From a virus: a stretch of 22,519 nucleotides of DNA. A program made the translations under genes and the position numbers. The DNA is taken from positions 1 to 22,519 of IMG/VR virus record IMGVR_UViG_3300017725_000083; one strand, 5' to 3'. Each line of letters opens with the position of its first letter. Position 1 is the first letter of the stretch. Of the stretch, positions 7,401 through 15,122 are shown piece after piece. Below the pieces are notes generated by a model, which saw nothing but the letters and a program-made list of their open reading frames with translations, ran no database searches and was not told the origin of the DNA.

Positions 7401-9520
7401 GCTGGCTTAGATCCTACTAGAGTTTCATTCCATATTAATCTTACATCATGCTTTGGATTACTACCACTTAAAGCAGTTCTATCAACCTGTAATCCTTGTA
7501 TGTTTACATTTGAACCCGAAGCTGCAGTAGCATTTAAGTTAACAAAGGCTGATCCAAAGTTTGCTACTCCACCTGCAGATGAAAATAATGCAGTAGTGTT
7601 TGAGAAGTCTACTGAATCACCAGTAAATGTTATACTGCCAGTAATGTTTTGATTAACACCACCTGCCAAATTTTTATTTAAATGATTTGTATCAAGAGTA
7701 TTAATTTGTGTTTCATGCTCATTAATAGCACCAACCAAATTATTAGCAGAAGTAGTAAGTGTATAGTTACTTAGTGTACCTCTTACTGCAGCTTCCAATT
7801 CATTAATAGCATCTCTAAAGTTTTGAGCTCCAGTACCTAAAGTATAATTTGCTTGAGTTCCTCTTGCTGCAGTTTCTAATTCATTAATAGCTCCGGACAA
7901 TGTTGTTGCATCTGTTCCAAGAGTAGCAGCACCTTGCTTTAGATCCAATTCATTAATTGCTAAAGTTAAATTTGTTGCTGCTGTAGTTAAATTATTATAA
8001 TTACCTAATGCACCTTGTATTTCAACAATACCAGCTGATGCGCTTGTTGCGGAATAGCCACTAGCATTATCAATAGTAGAATGATCGCCAAGTTCTGTTC
8101 TTAATTCTCGAATTGCTGCTGAAATATCTGTAGCAGACAATCCAGTAAATGTCATATTACCTATATCGGTTTCATGTTCTCTAATGGCGTCTCTTACATT
8201 CTGCGCAGAAGTAGTTAATGTATAATCAGAATTACCAGCTCTTAAAACCGTTTCAATTTCGTTAATAGCAGCAACTAAATCATTTGCATTTGTACCAATT
8301 GCGTAATTACCAGCACTTCCTCTTATTGCAGTTTCTAATTCATTAATAGCACCAACTGCGTCAGCAGTATGCGTAGTACCCAATGAAGCATGATTACCAA
8401 GTTCAGTTCTAAGTTCTCTTAATGCTGTAGATATATCTGTGGCAGATAAACCAGTAAAGACCATATTGCCGATATCGGTTTCATGTTCTCGAATTGCATC
8501 TCTAAAGTTTTGAGCAGTTGTTGTTAGTGTATAGTTTGAATTGGTTCCACGAGCGGCGGTTTCAATTTCATTAATAGAAGATACAATATCTGATTTATTA
8601 GTAGTACCTAATGAAGTAATTTCACCAATATCATCTTGAATTTCTATAATAGCATCAATAGTATTTGTAGAAGTTATTACTACATCATCACTTGTTGGAA
8701 TTGTATGTAATTCAATAATGTTTCCAAGAGTGAGATCAGGACCAGCTTGAGAGCTTATATTTGCTGCGGCAATTCTATTTGACGCGTCGGTGTGTGGAAC
8801 TCCAGCATTTGCACTAACACTAAAATTTCCACTGTGTGATTTAAATAAAAGTTCAGATGTAGTTGCTTTATATAATACACCTGAGAAACCATTTGATTGA
8901 GTAACAGTAGCACCTTCAGTAAATGAAGCTGGTATAGAAGGTGAACCACTTAAAACAACTCTTAACGATAAATTAGGTACATGAAAACCAGATTGAGTTA
9001 AACTTTGTGATAGTGTTGTTCCATCTTGAACTGCTTTTACATAACCAACTTTATATGATTCAGTTACAAGTCTTACTAATTTAGTGTTAGCAATAGAATC
9101 AGTTGAAAATTTAATTGGTAATGAAGCGTTAAAAGTACCAGTAGTATTTTTTAGTGATATTTTATTTTTATTAATATAATTAATAATACCAGTAAATGTT
9201 TCTGAACCAGAATTACCTTGGAATAAAACTACATCTGAAACAAAACTAGATGGTATCGTTGGATTACCAGTCATAATAATAGTTGCAGGAGCATCTATTA
9301 CTTCTTCTTGTTTAATTTCGAATCTTAAGTTTTTACTTGATGCATCGGCATCATATACAGAAAATACTGACTCACTAGTACTTGAATAAGTATATACTTT
9401 ATCAGTTAATCTATTATCTAATTGATCAACATCTCCTAAATGGTATGAGACTTCATTAGTTTTCTGTCTCCACTGTTCAAGAGTATTATTCTTTAAAACC
9501 TTTGTTTCGTTATTTGCCAT
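4073..9520 (-). CDS. Long tail fibre with C-terminal S74 intramolecular chaperone, 1815 residues
   Basis: The N-terminus NNTLEQWRQKTNEV-YHLGDVDQL is typical of baseplate-bound marine phage fibres. Residues about 80-250 hold two related IMTGNP-IPSSF / VLSGSP-IPASF segments. Residues about 290-610 contain about a dozen copies of a 25-26 residue AINELET/RG repeat, likely a trimeric helical shaft. The middle carries the GDLTVNGTNTILNTATLEVED module shared with the other fibres. Residues about 1245-1700 have about seven YNPxTNTL...GNAstAt repeats. The last 110 residues are an S74 endosialidase-type chaperone: SDDRLK gives the Ser1706/Lys1711 pair, followed by HIGLSAQDVQKVAPELV and a terminal coiled coil. 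In this family the chaperone folds the trimer and then cleaves itself off before the Ser. The start overlaps the upstream stop (TAATG). It is probably a main receptor-binding fibre. Confidence 0.9.
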   Translation of the reverse strand: MANNETKVLKNNTLEQWRQKTNEVSYHLGDVDQLDNRLTDKVYTYSSTSESVFSVYDADASSKNLRFEIKQEEVIDAPATIIMTGNPTIPSSFVSDVVLFQGNSGSETFTGIINYINKNKISLKNTTGTFNASLPIKFSTDSIANTKLVRLVTESYKVGYVKAVQDGTTLSQSLTQSGFHVPNLSLRVVLSGSPSIPASFTEGATVTQSNGFSGVLYKATTSELLFKSHSGNFSVSANAGVPHTDASNRIAAANISSQAGPDLTLGNIIELHTIPTSDDVVITSTNTIDAIIEIQDDIGEITSLGTTNKSDIVSSINEIETAARGTNSNYTLTTTAQNFRDAIREHETDIGNMVFTGLSATDISTALRELRTELGNHASLGTTHTADAVGAINELETAIRGSAGNYAIGTNANDLVAAINEIETVLRAGNSDYTLTTSAQNVRDAIREHETDIGNMTFTGLSATDISAAIRELRTELGDHSTIDNASGYSATSASAGIVEIQGALGNYNNLTTAATNLTLAINELDLKQGAATLGTDATTLSGAINELETAARGTQANYTLGTGAQNFRDAINELEAAVRGTLSNYTLTTSANNLVGAINEHETQINTLDTNHLNKNLAGGVNQNITGSITFTGDSVDFSNTTALFSSAGGVANFGSAFVNLNATAASGSNVNIQGLQVDRTALSGSNPKHDVRLIWNETLVGSKPARAWQLRGMANDKSDNTADIVTFYNAEDLIQNNSESGIAVTWDSTNQNFDFNVADPTLTFTSSTFRSSGNLGSATITNLGNTTFALTADKLDLGYSEKILLGNSDEFQLYNDNTNSVISSTDPLKIVNPSFFVNNAANNETMISAAENGAVNLFYNNAKKIETTAGGVLVQGELESSTLDVNGAADISGNTTIGGSLSVNGNTTLGNASSDTVSVPGNLTITGDLTVNGTNTILNTATLEVEDTLILTSTSGSEPSTGGFGIETRLFSGTSVHANAASNVTGTHSFVYNFAQDRWEADGNMILDTVNSIIIPQVKINSGTAIDMTAARDLNLIEGTGIDISGGLSGTNINFTFANTDRGSSQYIFKNIAANSGGTAVANSNNDTLTISGGTALASARSGDTITINHSAVGVGAAHYGPASEDGGYIRRINVNAQGHVTSVTTDDFDDRYVQEDETAQGAVTTNKVVRTNNDGTITATGFSGPLSGNVVGNVTGNITGSAGSATGNAGSATQVYVTEDNDDNTFRRVVWHTGDGSGNKSLHHDDGLTYRSSDNTLSTSRFLGALDGNAGTSSRVYVTGASNDTSYRMVFGEANDGVNDYESLFKDTGAHFYYNPNTNTLTTGTFSGALAGNATTATTASYANGLYITAENGGNGAWSNNYPLAWFNAGGNAYRSAYEDDNLTYNPHTNTLNAPNLAGNASSASQVYVSADSDNASRFPTFIGTNANANKAVRYDANFTYNPHTNTLTAGTFSGSLSGNASSASSVYVTGTSLNTSYRMVFGETNDGYNAPESLYKDTAAHFYYNPHTNTLTVPNLAGNASTATSAGSITSQANSATITCTSANTGSRIVQRDGNGDFSARIITATLSGNASSASTIAASQNQTNSTAYNILFTDYHLSGTQNKQVYFDAGLYYNPGTNTLGDVNFNFKGSLNGNASTATSASTASSASVASTVTINYNNNSASTYQMLWGSGNSVYGTAGVYVNPSTNTIYATGDIIAAASDDRLKDKKGNIENALDKVNALNGFHYNWNDKAVELGFKTEEQKEEEHIGLSAQDVQKVAPELVTESSVEGYDTVRYDKVTALLVEAVKELTEQNKELKAEIESLKSINS
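4078..4085 (-). promoter_or_regulatory. T4-type late promoter (TATAAATAG) before the 110-residue gene
   Basis: This exact TATAAATA followed by G lies in the last codons of the long fibre gene (Ser-Ile-Asn-Ser). The predicted transcript start would be near 4072, leaving a leader of about 15 bases that still includes AGGAAG before the GTG start. Confidence 0.55.
4430..5780 (-). repeat. YNPxTNTL repeats of the fibre
   Basis: About seven imperfect copies of a unit of 55-75 residues begin with (Y)YNPxTNTL and contain GTFSGSLSGNAssAs or a shorter PNLAGNA form. Two versions (long and short) tend to alternate. They precede the S74 domain and presumably build the distal beta-rich part of the fibre. 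Confidence 0.8.
7690..8640 (-). repeat. AINELET-type repeats forming a fibre shaft
   Basis: About twelve copies of a 25-26 residue unit with the core (A)IxEhEt-xG, as in AINELETAIRG, AIREHETDIGN and ALRELRTELGN. A larger two-unit block (YTLTT-AQN-RDAIREHETDIG through ELRTELG) occurs twice, at about 8380-8543 and 8066-8233, roughly 310 bases apart. Confidence 0.85.
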
Positions 9521-9738
9521 TATTTATCTACCATCTTTTTAACTAATTTAGTAAGATCTGCAATTTGCTTTTTCATATCTTCGATATCAGCAGATTGCTT
9601 TTCGTCTAGTTTCCTTTTTTCTACTTGAGCTAACCTTGCTTCGTATGCACTGTTATTAGTATTTATAACCGCTCCACTCGTAAAATCCTTCATTAAATCA
9701 GGATTATCTTTTATTTTTGCTGTTTTTCTAGTTGCCAT
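9520..9738 (-). CDS. Small coiled-coil protein, 72 residues
   Basis: A charged N-terminus (MATRKTAKIKDNPDLMKDF) is followed by a heptad-like helix over residues about 33-72 (EARLAQVEKRKLDEKQ, DIEDMKKQIADLTKLVKKM). It starts one base after the stop of the giant DUF4815 gene and its stop overlaps the start of the long fibre (TAATG). Position between a baseplate-type protein and the fibre suggests a bridging or fibre-assembly role, similar in concept to small coiled-coil connectors, but no family is recognised with confidence. An internal TATAAATA (9660-9667) could supply a promoter for the fibre gene. Confidence 0.75.
   Translation of the reverse strand: MATRKTAKIKDNPDLMKDFTSGAVINTNNSAYEARLAQVEKRKLDEKQSADIEDMKKQIADLTKLVKKMVDK
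9660..9667 (-). promoter_or_regulatory. Possible T4-type late promoter for the long fibre gene
   Basis: An exact TATAAATA lies inside the 72-residue gene, 140 bases before the long fibre start. The match is exact but the sequence is AT-rich, so a chance occurrence is plausible. Confidence 0.3.
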
Positions 9739-9739
9739 A

Positions 9740-12700
9740 TTATGTTGCCGCCACTGCTCTAAAGTCTTTTACTGTTGGAACATTAGAACTATTAGAAGAT
9801 CTTAAAACAATTTTAAATGCGAAAGATCCAAACTTACCAATTGTAGGATCAATTGAATAATGAACTTCGCCATATGAACCCGCATCATTAGTTACTATTA
9901 TTGAATCAGGAGATGCTTCAATCCAAGGTAAAGTATCGAAGTCAGTATCTGATCCAGCTTCCAACACTTTAAAGTATAAATCTATATTAGAACCAGATGG
10001 TTTATTTGCATTAATATATACATCTAAAATATCTGCTTCATTATTTAGATCTACTCTCTTTGTTACATATCTTGTAGCATTTGATGTACCACTTGAAGAT
10101 GTATCAGCTACGTATGTTCGTCCATTTGCTGCACTATTATATGCCGATGAATTTGTAGTAGCATCATTTAATCTATTTGCTACAGTAGTTACTGAACATC
10201 TATTTAAATCGATTACTGGTGATAATGTAGAACTACCATTTAAAGTAGCTGTTACTACAAGAGATTTATTACCAGCACTTGAATCAGTTGTATAACTTGC
10301 TTCATTTATTGTAGAAGCCACAGTCATAGGAGCATTAAATTCATTATTAGAATTAGCTAATATACCACCAACTGTTTGTTTAACATAAGCACTTTCTGTT
10401 CCATCAATAGTTTTACCTGATTGGCCTTCCATAGATAATCCAATATTAGTTCCCGGTACTTCTAATGTTTGTATTTGTGGAACCAATATATTATATTGAT
10501 TATTTTCTGTTGCTGTAATACCAGATCCACCACCATCAATAGAAACAGCAGAAGCAGTTCCTGTTACTTGAATTGCATAATGATCTAATTCAATTGAGGC
10601 TGAAATAATATCATGAGTTTTATTCATATTACCAGCTGTTATTCCATTTACAGTACCACTTTGTCCAGCAATTGTTACTTTATTGTTTGCTCCATACATT
10701 CCATGGTTTGGATGCGTTACTCTTATAATACTATTTCCACCTGAAGTAGAAATATATCTAAATGGATTTGATTTAAGAGCTTTAGCAGGTATACTATCAT
10801 TTGTTAATTTTAATGTAGCACTATTAGATGTAAAGTTTGCTCTATATAAAGTAAATTTAAGATCTTTAGTTTGTTCTGGAGTCCAGGTTGAAGCATTTTG
10901 TGATGTAAAGAATACACCATTATATGGTTGCTTAGTTACTCTGTTATCACTATCTATTAAATCAAAACCACCAGTTTCTGCAATATAAACCTTATATTCA
11001 TCTGATTGAGATATGAGAACAATACAATATTCTTGATCTTGTCCTAAATAAACTGGATAATCAAAAGTAACAGTACAAGCTTGTGAACCATCTGTTGATG
11101 TAGTTATTGAGTTAGGATATACATTAACATCTGTTCCTGGAACAATTTGTTGTGTAGGTATACCATTTTCTACTGAACGTATAGAAACGTTTAATGGAAT
11201 ATTGGCATCTTTAGCTTGTACAAATAAATCTAATTTAGTTACAAACAATCCACCAACCTGATCAACAATAAATGTTTGAGCTAGTGGATCTACCCAAGTT
11301 ACTGGTGTAGTAAATTTAGTAATTGAAGTTTCTGAAATAACTCGATCATCACTTAGTTCTGTAGTTACAAACTTAGGAACTTTAGTAGATTGTATAACAT
11401 TTTCTTTTACTTCTAATAAACCTTGAGCATGATATAATGCTTCTGCAAATGTTGTTTCTGAATCTTTATTGTTAGTAGAAGAATCTGTTAATCTAAATTC
11501 TCTGGTACCAGTTTTAAATTTAAGTAAATTATTTCTAGGTATAATGAATGATCCTTCCAATCTACCAGCAGCATCTGTAGTTAATAAACCTCTTTGTGAA
11601 TCTGGATGTTGAGTAGCACTTGCATAGCCAACTACATTAACTTGATCTGCGAATTCTTTATATCCGCCAGTTTCACTACAATAATTAGTTACATTAGAAC
11701 CATTAAAGAACGCATACACCTTAGTGCTTGGCTTCATAAGTTCTGCTTTAAAGAATATTTCTCTAGAACGTATGAATGGAACAAAGTTTGTTTCTACAAC
11801 TCTTGATCCTAATTCTTTTAATTGTGTATCTGGAACAACAGTAGTTCTTAAACCAGATCTAGCTTGATTTGAAGTAGTAGTTGTTGCAGTAGTAGTTGTG
11901 ACACCACCTACTTGAACTCCACCCTGACGGCCTCCTCTTCTTGGACCATCCCACCAGTTATTTCCACCAAATTCATTAACATCAATTCTTGGATTTACGT
12001 TTGCTCCACCACCCGATGTTGTAGTACTTACTTCAGTACCAGTCCAGTTAGTTTCCCATTCATTCCATACTGTTCCTAATATACCAGATTCTTCAGCCAT
12101 ATTTACTAATTGATCATATACACCTTCATCATCAATAATAACATCTGGTCTTATTTCAGTATCTTTCCACTCATCTGATTCTGGTGAAAGTTTAACTTGA
12201 CCACCCCAACTAAATACATTGTATGGATTAACAAATTCTGAAGTAGTTGCATAAGGTTGCTTTGCGAATACTGCATGACCAAATGGAAGCGTTACAATTG
12301 AACCATTTTTAACTGCAGTACCTGGTGAAGCCACATGTCTAATTAAATTTATATTGTCTTCAAAAAACTTAGGTCTTAATATACCATTAGCTTTGTCTAT
12401 CGATACAGCATAGTCTGGATGTGAAACATTAGCTATATTATGTCCATAAAAGCCATCTACTAAAAATCCATTTTTAAGTCTTTCATCTGATCCAGAAAAT
12501 ATTTGTGTATCTGCAGCTTCTTTTTCTAATAAAGAAAGTGAAGTATAATATTCTAGATTTTTTATTCTTTTATCTAGTGATCCGATATCTCTCATTGTAT
12601 ATCGTTTATTGTCTATCGGTTCAGGAATAAGATCTGATGGGTGGAATACATAAGGTCTAAATTTAAGAGTATATATTACCATTGCATCATTAGGATCATC

Positions 12701-15097
12701 TGGAGATTGAGGATTTCTATCTGCAACTCCGCTTGCGATTTTAAACTCACCTTCTCTTGTTAAAAAGAGTTTATCAATTCTAGGAAGATAGTGACTTACA
12801 TCGGCTAGTAGAATAGATCCCGGCTTAGGAGTATCTGCATTTTGAGATCCTGTGCCTGAAGTAAATACAGTATCAGTAGTAAAAGATCCAGCTGAAGCTT
12901 TAGTTGGTCTAAAGTCAATAGCATCTCTTAATTCTACATTACCCTTAATACCATTAAATGATGGAATGGTTTCATATTCTGCAGAGTCGTATGAATCAAC
13001 AGTAAAGTAGTCTCCATTACCATGTTGATAATGTTCAAAGGTTACACTTACTGTTGTGCCATCAGCTATATTGTCAATTGCAATTAATTTACCTTCGTCA
13101 TAGAAATTATCTCTTTGACCATTGTCTAATGTAAATGCATCTAATTTATCTACACCACCTATAGTAATTGCTGTGACTTTTTTAATATCAGCTTTATCTA
13201 AATTAATGACTCCACTATTTATTGTAAAGTTTGCAGGACCAACGCTTTGCTTTGTTTTTGTTTTAAGACCAGTACTTGTTTTTTGTACTGAGAAAATAAC
13301 TTGAGCATGAACTCCATTAGCAGCACCAGTAATACTAGATGAAATGTTTTGAATTGTTAATGTAGTTGAACCAACTGCAGTTGTAATATCTCCAGGTGCT
13401 ACCATTTCTGGTGCATTGTTTCCAACAGCAATCATGACATCTGATTTAGATTGAAGTGTACCACCAAAGTTATTAAATGAGATTGCAGCAGATGTTCCGC
13501 TTCCACTAAATGTACCTTGATTTCTTTGCCTTGTTACAAACCTAGGTGGATCTGATGGACTTGAATCTAATAGAGATTTAACAGCAGAAAATGGAAGCTT
13601 AAATACTAATCCATTATTACCAGTATCAAATCGAGTTCCGGTACTAGATAAAGTAGCAGTAAAGTCTTGGCCCGAAGCATTGGCTTGTGTTATAGTAGTA
13701 ACAGCACTAAATGAATTAGAACCTGACATTGTAATGTCAAATAAGAATACATGGAAGATAGTTGAATTAAATTCTTCAACACCTCTTATTCTACATGTAC
13801 CAATTGTAGCTCCACCACCATTTTTTAAACTAGCTGTTGCATAAGCTCCAGCAGTACCACCAATATCTGGCATTCCTCTTATAGATGATTTAGTAACCTT
13901 TACAAAGTTACCAAGTTGCATTGATACAGATTGTTGATTTTCGTTTACATGATCTCTTGGTTTATCTACTACTACATATTTAGTAGCAAGATTTTCTATT
14001 CTAAAGCCTTTTACATAAGCAACAGAAGGCTCAACACCTACTGCCAATTTAGTAGCTACTCCACCATTACCAGAAGTTAAATAACCTCCATTACCAGCTT
14101 CATCGTCTAAATGTTCTCTAATATCTAGTGTGTATGGTCTTACTGCATAATCACCAGATTCTTCGTGTGTTCTTCTTGCTAATCTTGAGCTTAATTCTGT
14201 TCCACCAGTTTTATCAGTTGTTTCTACCTGAATAATTCCATTTTCTATTTTCATTAATAGAATATAATTAGAGTATGTGGTATTAGGTGCAGTTAAAGAT
14301 TCCTTAATTAAAGAAGTAGCAATTTTATATCTGTGAGCACCAGGTGCTGCAAAATTTGGTGTACCTTGAGCATTATCATTTAATGAACTATCTGAAGCAC
14401 TATCTAAATCGAATGTTTCAATTACATTTAATCCAATAATATAACTTGGAGTATTTGTATATTTGTCTAAAAGAAGAGATTGACCTGCAACATAAACAAA
14501 AGTTCCTGCTATAAAATAAGCACCTTCTTCTATGTTTGCAATTGCGCCTTGTCCAATTGGACCTACTGATGTTGCTCCAACTTTACCAAATATAGCTGAA
14601 CCGGCATCATTAGAAAATACTTCATCTGCAGCAAATTTTTGAACTGTTTTATTTGAACCACCAGCATTAATATATCTAACATATAATGTATTGGGATCAG
14701 ATCCTGTAGCAGCAATAGCATTAAGTACTAAGGCTGTAACCTGATTACCACTATTAGCAGTACCGGTAATTGTTGAACCAATAAGAGAACTTAAATTATT
14801 TGACTGATAAGTCGTATTATATGTGGTTGAGGAATGAGTAAAAGAAGCATTCGTTAATTTAATAAAGTCATATTCAGTATTAACTGTAACTTTACCACCA
14901 ACAACTCTTGAACCATCTTTAAAATTATATTGACCAAGCCTATCTAATTGAGATTGAAAAGCTGTCTGAAGCTGAGTTAATTCTCTTGCTTGTACAGCAT
15001 GTCCAGGCCTAAACTGGATTCTATGATAATTTTTAGTTTCATCATAGTCATCGTAGTATGGTGCTATATTATAATTTTTTACTCGTGTAATTCCCAT
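9740..15097 (-). CDS. Giant DUF4815-type virion structural protein, 1785 residues
   Basis: The N-terminus has YYDDYDETKNYHRIQFRPG followed by AVQARELTQLQTAFQSQLDRLG (residues about 14-54), the signature of the DUF4815 family in tailed phages of aquatic bacteria. Residues about 1010-1080 form a low-complexity linker (GGNNWWDGPRRGGRQGG, then TTTTATTTT). After it comes LGSRVVETNFVPFIRSREIFF...KPSTKVYAFFNG, another segment recurrent in large marine phage baseplate/fibre proteins. The C-terminal part is beta-rich and ends in an apparent jelly-roll-like domain (LDVYINANKPSGSNIDLYFKV to KDFRAVAAT). AGAGGA lies five bases before the ATG. It follows gp8, where T4 has gp9-gp12, so it probably forms the peripheral baseplate and fibre connection; sequence gives no direct homology to gp10 that I can see. 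Confidence 0.85.
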   Translation of the reverse strand: MGITRVKNYNIAPYYDDYDETKNYHRIQFRPGHAVQARELTQLQTAFQSQLDRLGQYNFKDGSRVVGGKVTVNTEYDFIKLTNASFTHSSTTYNTTYQSNNLSSLIGSTITGTANSGNQVTALVLNAIAATGSDPNTLYVRYINAGGSNKTVQKFAADEVFSNDAGSAIFGKVGATSVGPIGQGAIANIEEGAYFIAGTFVYVAGQSLLLDKYTNTPSYIIGLNVIETFDLDSASDSSLNDNAQGTPNFAAPGAHRYKIATSLIKESLTAPNTTYSNYILLMKIENGIIQVETTDKTGGTELSSRLARRTHEESGDYAVRPYTLDIREHLDDEAGNGGYLTSGNGGVATKLAVGVEPSVAYVKGFRIENLATKYVVVDKPRDHVNENQQSVSMQLGNFVKVTKSSIRGMPDIGGTAGAYATASLKNGGGATIGTCRIRGVEEFNSTIFHVFLFDITMSGSNSFSAVTTITQANASGQDFTATLSSTGTRFDTGNNGLVFKLPFSAVKSLLDSSPSDPPRFVTRQRNQGTFSGSGTSAAISFNNFGGTLQSKSDVMIAVGNNAPEMVAPGDITTAVGSTTLTIQNISSSITGAANGVHAQVIFSVQKTSTGLKTKTKQSVGPANFTINSGVINLDKADIKKVTAITIGGVDKLDAFTLDNGQRDNFYDEGKLIAIDNIADGTTVSVTFEHYQHGNGDYFTVDSYDSAEYETIPSFNGIKGNVELRDAIDFRPTKASAGSFTTDTVFTSGTGSQNADTPKPGSILLADVSHYLPRIDKLFLTREGEFKIASGVADRNPQSPDDPNDAMVIYTLKFRPYVFHPSDLIPEPIDNKRYTMRDIGSLDKRIKNLEYYTSLSLLEKEAADTQIFSGSDERLKNGFLVDGFYGHNIANVSHPDYAVSIDKANGILRPKFFEDNINLIRHVASPGTAVKNGSIVTLPFGHAVFAKQPYATTSEFVNPYNVFSWGGQVKLSPESDEWKDTEIRPDVIIDDEGVYDQLVNMAEESGILGTVWNEWETNWTGTEVSTTTSGGGANVNPRIDVNEFGGNNWWDGPRRGGRQGGVQVGGVTTTTATTTTSNQARSGLRTTVVPDTQLKELGSRVVETNFVPFIRSREIFFKAELMKPSTKVYAFFNGSNVTNYCSETGGYKEFADQVNVVGYASATQHPDSQRGLLTTDAAGRLEGSFIIPRNNLLKFKTGTREFRLTDSSTNNKDSETTFAEALYHAQGLLEVKENVIQSTKVPKFVTTELSDDRVISETSITKFTTPVTWVDPLAQTFIVDQVGGLFVTKLDLFVQAKDANIPLNVSIRSVENGIPTQQIVPGTDVNVYPNSITTSTDGSQACTVTFDYPVYLGQDQEYCIVLISQSDEYKVYIAETGGFDLIDSDNRVTKQPYNGVFFTSQNASTWTPEQTKDLKFTLYRANFTSNSATLKLTNDSIPAKALKSNPFRYISTSGGNSIIRVTHPNHGMYGANNKVTIAGQSGTVNGITAGNMNKTHDIISASIELDHYAIQVTGTASAVSIDGGGSGITATENNQYNILVPQIQTLEVPGTNIGLSMEGQSGKTIDGTESAYVKQTVGGILANSNNEFNAPMTVASTINEASYTTDSSAGNKSLVVTATLNGSSTLSPVIDLNRCSVTTVANRLNDATTNSSAYNSAANGRTYVADTSSSGTSNATRYVTKRVDLNNEADILDVYINANKPSGSNIDLYFKVLEAGSDTDFDTLPWIEASPDSIIVTNDAGSYGEVHYSIDPTIGKFGSFAFKIVLRSSNSSNVPTVKDFRAVAAT

Positions 15098-15122
15098 TTT
15101 ATTCCTCTTTAAATTCTAATTT

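Noticed and set aside
7690-8640. CRISPR-like array
   Set aside because: The repeats are coding, imperfect and contiguous in frame, with no unique spacers of uniform length.
9521-9528. GATAAATA near the long fibre start
   Set aside because: One mismatch from the consensus and its position at the start codon would place the transcript start inside the gene.
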